Of a stretch of DNA of 64,000 bases, positions 34,244 to 46,386 are shown one piece after another. Position numbers and translations under genes: made by a program. The notes beneath the pieces are model-generated. The model saw only the letters and a list, made by a program, of their open reading frames with translations, was not told the origin of the DNA and searched no databases. Position 1 is the stretch's first letter; the number at the start of each line of letters is the position of its first letter. The DNA comes from Rusavskia elegans (Eukaryota; Ascomycota; Lecanoromycetes; Teloschistales; Teloschistaceae), in the NCBI GenBank assembly GCA_011316305.1, contig SAUG01000052.1, forward strand, positions 248,001 through 312,000, in the 5' to 3' direction.

Positions 34244-36329
34244 TTAATTGAGAACTTCTTCAAAGACCTTGCCGTCGGTCACCTTGTGGTTGCCATCGAG
34301 CTCTGCAAGGGGCTTGGGACTGTGACCATTGACTGTAGGCTTGCTGCTTTCTATTGGGCCGTCTAGATCTTGGACCTGTAAGCCTTCGAATAGGTCGAAG
34401 ATGCCGCTGGAAGAATGGAAGTCGTTGTCAACTGCATTCATCGGTTAGCGCTTCTCGTCTACTGCTTTGGGGAAGACACCTACCGATGTTGATCAGATAC
34501 CAGTTGTTCATGATATAATCGATGAGTTGACGACTGGGACTTCCTGCCGGATGACAACTGGCCCAATCAGTGCCCAGACGAAAGGCTTCGTCTTTCCAGG
34601 CTAAGAAGCTGACAGTTTCGACAATGGTCGGTTGGACGATCTCTTTGCCGGGAAAGACACCCCATGTGACTGCGTTTGGACCGTCGCTGCTGCTATTGGT
34701 CCGAGCGTCGCCAGCTTTGTCGACAGCATGGAAAGTCATGGTTTGGGTTCGGTCAATCCGGTCGATGAGTTCGGTGATTAATGCTGGCGAGATCAAGAGC
34801 TCGAGGTAGGCCTTCTGATAGACGTATCCGCCAGGTGGACCCCATCCATGAACAGGATCCGAGGATTTGGCACCGTTTACCGAAGGTTGCGATGTGATGG
34901 TCAGTAGCCCGCGACTATTCAAGTCGATGAGCTCATTTCTGATGGCCTGGGCCTCATCCGTAACAGGTGCCTCACTCCATGGTAAAGTCTTCAGATCATT
35001 TTGTATGAATCGAACAAAGATATCGGAGATGTCTCGCAGAGTCTCTGGCTTGCCCCATGTTTTAATGTTCTGTTCGTTCGTTCCTCTGAGGCCGATCCCA
35101 TAAGCATCGAGTTCACCAAATGCTGGCGAGCGGGAGTCGCCCCATCTGCCATTAGGAAACTCATCCCAATCTTGGGTACGTGCGACGTAAGACTTGTGGC
35201 GATTCTTCCAAAAGACGGGGCGCACGTCTTCATCGCGTCGCGAGAGGCCGAGGGACTGCCGCCATGGCAAGGCTTTTTTGGTGGGTGTTCCTCCTTGGGA
35301 TACGAGATCAAGCTCTTCTAGCACCATCTTAGTTGACTGCGCAAGGTTCATGGTATAGCTATCGAGTAATCAGTATTCGGACGAGGTCAAGAAAGTCAAC
35401 TACTCACAAATGCAATGCCAAAACCCCGTGATTGATAATTCTTCGACACATCTCAGCTACCAGGCCTTTGCCCACCTCTCGTACAGCTGCGTCGTCATTC
35501 TTGATCGGTTCCAAAGCATCGATCCATTTTTGCGGGATCTTGCACTGCATCCCGTTGGCTCTCCGCAGGAAAGCGGCGTGTGTTTGGATGGGCATGATTC
35601 CTGGGACGATAGGGACCGTGATCCCTTCAGCACGGCACCTATCCACCCATGCACAGAAGTTGTCGACGTCGTAAAACATCTGCGTGACAATGAATGTTCC
35701 TCCAGCGTCAACTTTTTGCTTCAAATGTTCCATCAAGATGTCTTGATCTTTTTGATCATCACAGCCTTCGGGATATCCGGCGACTCCAATGTCGAAATGG
35801 TCACCGTATTCCGCTTTGATGTACTTCACCAAGTCCAGCGCATATCGGAAACCACCTTCGATAGCCTCCCATTTCTCCGTGTCCCTCGGCGGATCGCCAC
35901 GGAGAGCAAGAATATTCGAACATCCGGCCTTGTATGCCTCACTCAAAGCACCATCGACCTTCTCCTTTGCCATGTCGGTGCACGTCAGGTGCATGCATGT
36001 CTCGAGGCCAACCACGGTCTGGGCGAAGTGGACCATCTCACAGGTCAAATGGGATTGGCTGCCACCAGCTCCCCAAGTTACGTCGACGAACGATGGGCCC
36101 AGATCATGCATACGGTCCATGCCTACGGACTGTTAACGGAGTAGTGCTGGTTGTACCGGTCATCTTACGGTCGTAGAGGTTTTGGACACCCTTGGAGATG
36201 TCAGCACAACGTTGATGCCATAACTCGATTGATTTGCCTTACCTGCGATGTCTTGGGCGGAAAGAATTCGAAAGAGAAGGCAGGGGTGCCAGAGGCTTGA
36301 GCCTCGGCCAGTTTCTTACTGATATGCAT
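34244..36329 (-). CDS. MET13: Methylenetetrahydrofolate reductase
   Basis: Exons 36329-36243, 36190-36169, 36122-35408, 35358-34484 and 34431-34244 encode 628 aa. The FAD enzyme reduces 5,10-methylene-THF to 5-methyl-THF for methionine synthesis. The catalytic barrel occupies residues 1-~300: AFSFEFFPPKTSQGVQNLYD, FVDVTWGAGGSQ, LALRGDPPRD, FDIGVAGYPEGC and TQMFYDVDNF. The eukaryotic C-terminal regulatory domain follows (WDEFPNGRWGDSRSPAFGEL, then WGVFPGKEIVQPTIVETVSF). The 22-nt exon 2 is required to join KTSQ to GVQNLYDR. The last exon adds a polar tail of ~45 residues. MET12 and MET13 are paralogues in yeast and I cannot be certain which is orthologous; the symbol is a best guess. Confidence 0.93.
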
Positions 36330-37265
36330 GTTGTCTTATGCTGGGGTAGGTTCTACAAAGTCAGCTTAGGAGATACGAAGATAGGCGGTAGCATGTTCCT
36401 GAATGCTGTGCATGACTACCATTCCATTGACACCAACAATATGACATTACAGAGACTGTATGACAGGAAGGAGAGAGGCGGTACATGGGTCTCAGGCGGA
36501 GTGGTACACACCGAGTCTTGTAATGGCTACGCTTGCGGTGGGTGCGACGATTCAGGATAGGTTGGAGTGTTGGTGTTTCTTTGGCAGTGCTCAGTACTAT
36601 CCGAAGTAACGCTTTCTCGCCCAACGATCGACCAGCAGGCGCGACATGCACGACGGTGATATATATGAGTAGATGGGAGGTGGAGTGGTCCAAGAGAAGA
36701 GAGAGACGGTCGAGGCTGCAGGCTTGAGGTGTGGGTAGGATCCCCCAGGCTCTAGGCGCAGATGCTTCTCGGGTAGCGATGGTCGGAGGTGGTTCGGACG
36801 ATGTACTCCGTAGTTGTCGGTCCGGTATAGAATGAGATCAACGCGGTAAAGGGTCCAACTTGAAGTCAATATTGATCAATTTGGGAAGGAGCGTTCTCAA
36901 CTGCTCGTAGCGTCAAGCATTGAGCACATTGGCTTCTGGACCTGACTGACTTTTACTGCCGTCTCCAACGTCATGACCGTTTGTAGTCCAAGGTAGCGCT
37001 TCCTTCCGCGGGATGACTAGGGCTGCATATCGATTAGCCCTAGCTTTCAGATCACCTCGTAAAGACGACATAGCCCAAACGCCGAAAATACAAGGGATTA
37101 TGGAATACAACGGTACTAGTACAGATCGGAACGTATTATTTCATTCGGAATTGTACTTGAATAGCCGATCAACTGCACTTCGCCTCTTCCTTGAGCAAGT
37201 AGGTCTACGATAGAAGTCGAGCCAAAGCACTCTTATATGGTGGTGACTCAGGAGTAATATCTATC

Positions 37266-37441
37266 ATGACTCGCGGCGAGCAGAATCGTTCGGACACTTC
37301 TACTTGACGGAGCCAAATCGAATACCGGATTAGGCACTCGAAACTACGACTGCTAGCTAAATCGAATACCGGATTAGCTACTCGATACTACGACCGCCAG
37401 CCAAATCGGACGCCCTACCAATGCAAGGGATTGTGGGCTTA
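37266..37441. repeat. Dispersed repeat A, copy 1 (with internal duplication)
   Basis: Shares with 45963-46076 the stretch ctcgcgg-gagcagaat-gttcggacacttc-actt, then the actcga-ac--cgac-gc-agcc-aatcgga segment and a ttg--ggctta end. This copy carries an internal tandem duplication of 44 bp (37313-37356 and 37357-37400). It is non-coding; its origin is unknown. Confidence 0.75.
37313..37400. repeat. 44-bp tandem duplication inside repeat A
   Basis: Two adjacent 44-bp units starting c(c/t)aaatcgaataccggatta. They differ at a handful of positions, mostly transitions. Confidence 0.8.
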
Positions 37442-37710
37442 GAGTGATCACTGCGAGCTGTGTGGCCGGGTATCTTGGACAACTAACATTCGCCAGTGTG
37501 TGTGTAAGCCGGATTAATAAGACATGTGAAGTGTTAATGACACTGGCTTACTGTTGCATGATGTACATGAAAGGTCTATGTCAAAATAAAAGCTGCTAAT
37601 CAACACTGAGAAACCCCCTTCCCCTTTTCCTCCCTCAGACGCCTTGGAACCAAATCTGCCAGTAGTAATCAATGCTTCCGATACCAAGGATGTACACAGT
37701 GTAGCTCTCA

Positions 37711-40700
37711 TCAGGGTGCTGAAAGTTGTTTCAGCACTGCCTCTCGCTCCTCAACCGGCAGCATGCTCAGCACTTGCTTGACCCCAGCCAGTCCCCCATC
37801 CTTGTTGCTCCTCAGGAGACTAGCGACGTCGCCAGCAATGCCTTCGGATCGAAGTGCCTCGACCTTGGTGTGCACTACTTTCTTATTCTCCTCGTACCAG
37901 CACGCCACCCCGCGGTCGTCGTGCTCAAAGTTCTCCGCTCCAGTCCATGCTTGTAGAGTCCGTAAGTTTTGCGCTCGCGCAGTCGGCCCACGCACCGAAA
38001 CGCTAGCCATCTTCTTGAGGATCGACTCTTCGTTGAGACGACGCCGTAGACGCCAGTAGAAGAACCGACGCGCGTTCTTCCATACCAGAGGGTGCCGGAT
38101 CGTGTCTTTGGCCTGCATCCGCCCAGCCCGATCATGCAGATCGGCAAATTGAAGCGAGATTTGGCTGTAGACGGGGAGCAGGCGCTGTTCGCGTTCCGTC
38201 ATTTGTGCCTTGACCTCCGATTGTTGATCAGCAGACAGCGACTTGTCCGCCAGCTTCTGCCTAAGAGCCGCATATGTCGAGTCGAGGCGGGCCATAGTCT
38301 CCAATTGTCTCTCCTTGCGGAACTTGATGTTCACTATGCCCTCGGGCTCAAGGATACCGCCGCGAGCGTCCTCGTCAGCGTACATTTCCATGTACTCTGC
38401 GTTGATAGTAGGATCGACGACGACCTGTTATAACTGTAAGTAAATGTCTTTAGATGATGGTGGATTAGACTTACCCATGACCCTCCACGAAGTTCGCCGA
38501 ATGGTGGAATGTACACAAAGACGGGCTGCTCGTACGCCACTAGAGCGTCAACAATGTATGATCCATACTTGAGGACCTCGTTATACATGTCGCGTTGTCC
38601 GCCGGAGAAGCCGCGCCAATTGGCCAGGATCATTAGCGGTAATTGCTCTCCTTTGTTGAAGTCACGGATGGCCTGCGCAGTCTTATAGGCTGAATTTGGG
38701 TACCAGACTCCGCCGGCTTCTTGAGCGATCTGCTCGATCGAGTCGGGGTTCGCTGGATCTGCAGGAGTAACGTTCTCGACCGAACGCGTTTCAACAGCAA
38801 TGACACCCATGGGAATACCACCCAGACGAGCACGGCCCACCACGACGGTCCGAGCCCAGCCACCAAGAGCTTCCTGGAACGAGTCTTTGTCGAAGAGACC
38901 AGACAGGAAGCCTTCGTCATCCTCCTTTCCGGCAATGAGCCATCTCGGATCGTACGCTTGTTGTTGAACTGGCATATACTGAACATTTCGATCCCAGGTA
39001 TCCACGTTCGGTGCGATAGGAATGGGGCTATTCTTCTTGTCGGGGACGAACGATAGCCAGTCGACAATCTTGGTAACGCCCGCGAAGTCGTCCTCAGCCG
39101 TCATGTGGGATACACCATTCTTGTACATGATCTGCGTCCCACCGAGCTGAAGGTTCGAAGTGTAGACCTCGCGGCCCAACAGCTTGTTGATGGCCGCAGC
39201 GCCAGTCAGGATGATCGGTTGGCCTTCGATCTGGATCGCTCGTTGACCGAGGCGGACAAGGTAAGCCCCTATGCCGACAGACCGGCATGTGACGAGAGTA
39301 ATCGTGAAAATGTCATCGTAAGCCTTTGATGTGGCACCAGCAATCAGTCCAGAACCCTTGAGACACTCCACACCCAAACCATCTTCAGCGCCGATGATGG
39401 TGGTGATTTTGTGTCGCTCTTCCCCGTCTTCCATGATAGGCTCGGTGATCACACCCTTGGATTTACCGCCCTCGAATCTCTCTTTCAATTCTTTGGTGAG
39501 GTAGAGGTACTTGAAGCCAGCTTCGGGCTTGTCTGGGTTGTTCCAAGCGGCAGAGAAATATGGAATGAGCTCCTCAGCCATGCCAATACGAGCACCGGAG
39601 TTGGCTGAGAGATAGATACGAGGGATGCCCAATTTTCGTGCCAGCTCCGTGCACTTGTAGAAGAATTTATCTTCTACGGGGCCGAATGAACCGATCTTGA
39701 ACGTTATGTCATTGGCAACGATGATGAATCTTCGACCCTTGGGGTATTCCGGAGTTTTTGCGGTGCAGATCCACCCAACCATACCGTGAGTGTTGGTACC
39801 AGGTTCACGACCCACTTCAGCAAGGTTATCGTTCTCATCGAGGACCAATTCGGTATACTCCATGCATTCACCCGTTTGGGGCTGTTTGCCCGCGAGAGCC
39901 GAATGCTTCGACACAACCTTCGTCCAGCAGTTTTGGACGGCTTGGTTGAATAAGTCGGGGAAGTCGTAGACATACTGTGTCCCCATCAAGTGAGCCTTGT
40001 ATCTCTTTGGTTGCAGCCACTCTTTGGTAGGATAAGGAGTAGAGACGGGCCGTAGATGCATGGCTCCAATCCGGGTAGTGCCACCGACGCTGTGGAAAAG
40101 CCATTCACCACCTTTGTCGGACCTCTTCTCGGCATAAAGCTCGACCTGAATAACATAACCTGAGGTATTCGTGACGACGACTCGGAGGGGATACGGAAGG
40201 CCTGTCTCAGGGTCGGTACAGACAATGCGGATCTCAGCACCTGTCACACGTAATCTCCATGCACGGCGGCCGAAGCGCTCCAGGAACCCGGCCAACGCCT
40301 CCTCTACCTCTTGTGGACGAAGGGGGAAGACGGGAGAAAAGTTGATGAAAATGTGGTTGAGATCGGATTTGTTGTTGCCAATGATTTCAAGGGCGTCCAG
40401 GATGTCGTTCATGAGTCGATCAGCTTCAGAGATAAGATACTCAGCGGTAGGAATATCGTCCCGTAATCGCCCAGGCCTCACGACGGCGCGAGTAAAGTAG
40501 CGTTTGTCGAGCGCCTTGTCGCTGTCGCCTGACTGCTTCCCAGTGGCCTCATATACATGGATATTTCGATTTTCGGTGAAGACGGGTTTGATGTTGAAGT
40601 TTGACAACCGATTGAGTTCCAACTGGAAAGCAAGAGCAGGTTCGATGTGACGGATGCTGTTGTCCTCGGCGTATGCCGGCCCACGGAAAGTGAAGTATCC

Positions 40701-43700
40701 CGGATAAGTCCCATCCTTGTGTCCACAAATGAACGTGAGACGTCGAACTTTACGGGAGAGCAACTCATCCCGGTAGTCTTCTACAATACTTGTCATTCTG
40801 TTCAAGATTTCATTATCATCGATGGATTCGATGTCGCGGATAGCAACATTGCACACAGCCGTCAAACCTTCCTTGCTGTCTTGCTTTGGAGAGGATTTTC
40901 GGCGTTGAGAAGCAAGATCAGGCATGCCGCTTGATCTTCGGTGGGGCTCGCTGGCTGGGAGAGTCTCGAGAGCGCGCATCAGATACTCTTCGGTCTCGTC
41001 AAGATACTGCACGGGCACGATTATACCCTTACGCATCGGCTCGCTGGTGCCTTGGGGGACGAAGTAAGACATGTCGCTGATTGAAGTGATTCGCTTATAC
41101 GGGTTGTTCTCGGATATCGGCGTCATGGGTGTGGACTGGAACTCTGAACTGACTGGCATACCAAGATCTTGGTGGCCAACTTTCCGGAGCAGGAAATCCC
41201 AGGAGATCATGTAAGGAGGCTCCGAATCATTCAGGTAATCGACCTGCTTCAGGGCGTAGGCTCGATAGGCACGGCGAACATAGACTTCGAGAGCCGCTAG
41301 AGACACCCATGGATCTGAATGACCGAAAAATTGCGGGATCACGTCAAAGACGGTGTACTTTGAGTCAACAACCTCTTTCAGGACTTCCAGATCTGGTTCT
41401 CGATGCTCCCATCCGGTCTCGCCGTATCTTGATTCTACCACCGAGGATCGGAGAATGTGCTCCAGCTGTGAGGTCCGCTCTTCGAGAGAGGGCAAGGCGC
41501 ACTGGATGAGGATTTCCCTCGCCTTCAAGGTAACCTTGGCAGTCTGTCGAGACTCCAGGTCGGTCAGCTTGCGTAGAACCGGCCGGAAATATTTCGCCAC
41601 GTTGCCAGCATTGGGTTTATTAGGTCGATACATCTCCATGATGGCAAGGATAAGGTTATTCTTGGCTCCAATCCTGCTGTGAGAGAGTACGGTATGGACG
41701 ACCTTGAGGATGTCGTCTTTATTCTCTTCTCGTAGTTTCAAAATGACATCCTCATCTCTAGCTCCACGAGTCGAGAAGAGACGCTCAACGTCGTAATACT
41801 GATCCAGCAGCTTGCAGAACACGTCATATTCATGAACCTTGAGACCTTCTGCGTACCGATCAATGACCTCAATCAATGGGGCCAGTGCGCTCTTAAGCAA
41901 TTCGGCATCACCAGCGCTAACAGTTTCCTCGAGGAACCGGGTAAGAGTCTTATGCAGCAACTTGGCTGGGAACTCAGCTTTCCGTGATCTGGATCGTTCG
42001 ATAGTCTGATTGAGTTGAGCCTCCAATTTGTTCGGCATACGGGCATGCAGCGCTGAGAACTGGGCATTCCACTCCCCATACGGGAGCTCGGGATCACGGA
42101 GCACCTCTACCAGCTCATTGAGCGTAGATGCCATGATCACCTGGTTGTCGAAGCCTTGTAGAATGTTCTGCAGGATGCTGTGCAATAGTGAGAAGCGTTG
42201 CGGTGGCTTGGTCCCAACGACCTGGGGTGGACCGAGTGCAGGTAGTTGTCCAGAGAAGGGTTGGGCGTGCTTAACCCGCGATGGATCATCCAGAGCTAGG
42301 ATACCGAGCATGTCACCGGCAGAAAGGGTCGCACCAGGTTGCTTGATCAAATTGACAATCCCAGCTTCTTGCGTAATCAAAGGCATGAACATTTTCATCA
42401 CCTCCACTTCAGCATAAGTCTGGCCAGCTTTGACATGCGCACCGTTTTCGACAGTGAATCTGACAAGCTTGCCTGGGCTGGGAGTTTGGAGCTGGGTCGG
42501 GTCATTCTCCTGCTCGAGCAAACATGTCTTGTTGTCGACACTCAATCGAGTCGCTCCGACCTCGTCCTTCCAGTAGACATTGTGGCTTCTGCCGCTGAGA
42601 AGAACAAGTAGTCCACCGTCCGCAAGAGCCCGCACGCCAACAGCGCATTTTGATCCATTGATGAAAAGGTGATAGCTGTCCAAGCTCGATCTGGTGGCTG
42701 TGAATTTGTATCGGACACCTTCATAGATGAAGTCAACCGGGAAGACGGTCTTAAGGACATCTTTCGCTGGGACTTGACCCTTCTCTAAACCCTTCCGATA
42801 TTCTGCGATGCAGGCCTCGCTAGCAACATGGGCTCTGGTGACGGCGCCACAGACGACAGCCAGCATAGCATCTGGACGTTTCGCGGTCAATTTCTTCGAA
42901 ATTAATTCGTCAAGCCAGCCAGTCGTGATGGTGTTATCCTCAAAGGCGGCCGTCTCCAGCAGCTTGATGAGATACTCTACGATGTTCCTGAAATCGCCAC
43001 GAATACTTAGCTCTTTAAGTGCAATCACCATGTGTTTTCGGGAGGCTGATCGATTCTCCCCGTAAGCGAAGATATGGCCAAATTGACTGTCGGAAAAGTT
43101 GTGGATACCTCCCTGGGTGCCGACTGAGAAGTAACCCCATACGTTCGAGCTACTTCGGAAATTGAGCTCATGCATCATTCCACTGGAGGGTTTAAAACCC
43201 TCCCCTGGATCTTCTGAAGTGATACGGCACGCTGTTGTGTGGCCTTTAGGAGTCGGACGTCGCTGCGACTGTAGACTGTTCTCCTTGGAAAAGTCAAAGT
43301 CGATCTCTGACGCGGTGTTCGGATCTGCGCCATAGAGTAATCTGATATCTCTGATTCGGTGAAGCGGAAGTCCCATTGCAATCTGGAGTTGAGCGGCTGG
43401 TAGGTTGACACCACTGACCATCTCGGTTGTTGGATGCTCGACTTGCAACCTCGGGTTCAATTCAAGGAAATAGAATTTGTCGTCCGAGTGGGAATATAGA
43501 TATTCCACCGTGCCTGCGGAAACGTAACCAACAAGCTTTCCAAGTCGTACGGCGGCCTTTTCCATTGTCTGGAAAGTGTGGGCCGGCGCAATGGTGACAG
43601 GCGCTTCTTCAATGATTTTCTGGTGTCTTCGCTGGACTGAGCAATCGCGGCCAAAGAGAGAGATGTTGTTGCCGTATTCGTCGGCCAGAAGTTGGACTTC

Positions 43701-44806
43701 AAGATGTCGCGCGCTGCTCGCGAGCTTCATGATGAAGATGGGGGATCCTGGGATTTCACTCGCAGCAGCGTTGTACAGCTCCCGGAAGTTCTCTTCGCCT
43801 TCAACCTTCCTGATGCCTTTACCTCCTCCACCTTCTGATGCTTTGACCATGACTGGGAAGCCGATGAGTCGGGCCTTTTCCAGACCCTCCTCGACCGAAT
43901 GGGTACAACCTTTGTCGTAGATGGCGGGATCGACTGTGACAATGCCATCTTCATCCACAATGACATCGTCGACACCCTCGCCAGACCAAGGTATGCACGG
44001 TACTTTGGCGTGCTGTGCTACGATCGTGGAAGAAATCTTGTCCCCAAGAGATCGCATTGCCGAACCTGGAGGACCAATGAAGATGATTTTCTTGGGCGAT
44101 GCAGCGAGGGATTCCGGGAGAGCTGGGTTTTCCGATGCATGTCCCCTGGATAATTGTAAGCACCTCCGGTTTGCTCAGCAGGCTAGGGGACTAACCAGCC
44201 AGCCCAGACGGCATGAACATTCATTCGCTCAGCGATATCGACGATCAGTTCCACATTGGCGTAATTGTTGTTGTTCGTCCCACCGGGGACCTCAACATAC
44301 TGATCCGCCATTCGGATGTAGTCTGCGTTCGCACCCAGATCCTCGGGGGTTGCCATGACGGTGAATTGTATGGCCCTTTCGTCCCCGAAGGTCTCGTATG
44401 CCCATTTTCGCACGGACCGGATTTCCTTGACGGCTGCGATACCGTTGTTGGCGATGAGGACCTATGGCATCAACAATCCGTTAGCAGATTCTGGTCTGGG
44501 AGGCGTGGGAGGGTTTCTCACATTGCTAATGACGCTGTGTCCGTCGTGATTGGCGACAAAGTCCTTGACTGAGCTTGCAGGAGCAACGCCCAAGTGATTC
44601 CCGCCAATGAAGTGGGGTGCTAATTTGTGTTTGGCTGCGTAGGAACTCGTTTTCCTGCTATGACCTTTGGCTGCGAGATTGTGAGTCGTGCCATTGGCCT
44701 GTGGAAGGCCATTGGTTTCGGTGGGTTTCTGGGGAGAAGAGAGGCCGTTTGCTTTGACATCTCCGTCTATGGGAAGGACGCCGCTCGAAGTTCCGTTAGT
44801 AGCCAT
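37711..44806 (-). CDS. ACC1: Acetyl-CoA carboxylase
   Basis: Exons 44806-44522, 44461-44196, 44145-38475 and 38424-37711 (introns of 50-60 nt) encode 2311 aa. This multidomain cytosolic enzyme carboxylates acetyl-CoA to malonyl-CoA, the committed step of fatty-acid synthesis. In order: biotin carboxylase ([51 protein letters not shown]), biotin carboxyl carrier with biotinyl Lys768 in [11 protein letters not shown], a long central regulatory domain, and the carboxyltransferase ([48 protein letters not shown]). All three introns are supported by unbroken conserved sequence across the junctions ([30 protein letters not shown]). It supplies malonyl-CoA to the elongation cycle in which the 3.7-kb ketoacyl reductase acts. 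Confidence 0.98.
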
Positions 44807-45692
44807 GATGAACGAGGTGATGCCCGCGGGCGAGCAATCTCTGCAAGATCTGGACCAGTGAGAAAGAGAAAGGCGGTCAGAATGAGGATTCTGTGCCGAC
44901 TGCCATCAACTTGGGGACAAGTCTGCAAGTCTCGATACGGCTGTTGTGAAGACAGATCAGAGTGGTAAATACGGCGAGAGTGGCAGGAGATGGGTGTTGC
45001 AGAGGAAGGTGCAACTATATGTAAGCAGCAGCGTAGCTCACTCGCTGTAGGAGCTATCTACGGAACTCCGAAGTAGTATCGGGGAAGAGCTATTTCGGGC
45101 AGATAACATCAACTGAATATGTAATTCACTGGCTTCCCTCTTCCTTGGACTTCGACTTCGACTCCTCAAACCACTTCCGAAGGGTTCCTAGCTAATCAAC
45201 AAAGCGAGCTCCAGGTAAATGATGCAAACACTGGTTTGTTGAGTTCAACTCTTTGGGAGCCTAGGCCCTACGGGTACTCGTACGGCCCGATCAAAATCCG
45301 GGGCTAATGACGTTTACTTGATCATCTGCCACGACCTCTTTCGTCTCCTGAGACAGGAACCACATGCAAAGAAAGCAGTTAGACTTTCTCGATTGGCTCT
45401 GCAACACAATCAGCAACTCTATTATGAAATTCTGCCAGATGCAAAAAAGCCACTATGCTGCATCACCCAAGGGGACGCTGATCCTTTTCTAACGGCCTTC
45501 TGGCATTTTGTTAACGGACCGAGATTGCATCGGACTCATGCCGTCTCGGCTTTAGTCAGCCTGCTAAAACTTTTCGCGCCAATAATTTTCTATCACGAAG
45601 TTTCTGTCGATAAGGCCGTATGTGATCAAAGCATATTGTATACGAAAGGGAATTTCACGTACTCAGGGTACGGACTACGTTCCTGCAGGACT

Positions 45693-45810
45693 GATAAGTC
45701 GTCGTGTCAAGAATCAATTGCAATGAGGCGCGTACAACAACCGGTACCTTGATAAATGATATCTCCACAATGATTGCGCACGTGTTACTGTATAGCCAGT
45801 AACGTTATAC
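45693..45810. repeat. Dispersed repeat B, copy 2
   Basis: Aligns with 14259-14375 over tcaattgcaatgaggcg and the following gtacaacaaccggtacc region. Differences are dominated by transitions. Confidence 0.6.
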
Positions 45811-45962
45811 TCGGTAGGATAATGGTTTTGTAGTGATATAGATCTGTATCATGTGCACCAGGGGTGACAGAGTGGATCTCAAGTCAACGAGTACTTGTCG
45901 TCATCTCTTCCGCTGCCCTATAATTAGAGGGTCGCCGTGGAGTTACATTCCGCTCTACAAAC

Positions 45963-46076
45963 CATGCTCGCGGTGAGCAGAATTGTTCGGACACTTCGAC
46001 TTGGCGGATTAGACACTCGATACCTCGACTGCCAGCCGAATCGGATGGCCTGCCAATACACGAGACTGCAGGCTTA
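45963..46076. repeat. Dispersed repeat A, copy 2
   Basis: Same family as 37266-37441 but without the internal 44-bp duplication. It lies 150 bp from a repeat B copy. Confidence 0.75.
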
Positions 46077-46386
46077 TGCCCGGATTTTTCTGCTCACTGA
46101 GAGCCCTGAGACGTCGACCATAGCAGCAGAAGGGATAGAGGTCGATCAAGAGTTTCGCAGTCACCGGCCATATGACAAAAGAAGTTGATGAAAAGTGAAA
46201 AATTAACCACAAAGCCAAACGCTTGAGACTATGTCAGACCGCTTTGCCAACCTAACGAGATAAAATCGCGAAGAGAATAAAGTGGTTGCTATATTCGCAT
46301 ATCTGTGGATGTTGTCGTTGATCTGGACTGGAATCCGGTGACACAGTTCTCCTGGCAAACCTTGGTAAAGTACACCGTCATTCATG

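Larger units (their letters stand above)
36330..37710. other. Region between ACC1 stop and MTHFR start, with dispersed repeat A
   Basis: 1.4 kb containing the MTHFR promoter (near 36330-36900), repeat A (37266-37441) and the ACC1 3' flank. No protein gene is supported. Confidence 0.5.
44807..46386. other. Region between CDC37 stop and ACC1 start, with repeats A and B
   Basis: 1.6 kb: ACC1 upstream region, then two unrelated dispersed repeat copies (45693-45810 and 45963-46076) side by side. A 144-codon frame at 45318-45752 runs into repeat B and has no domain; it was not called. Confidence 0.5.

Noticed and set aside
45318..45752. 144-codon frame upstream of ACC1
   Set aside because: It runs into repeat B and has no domain similarity.
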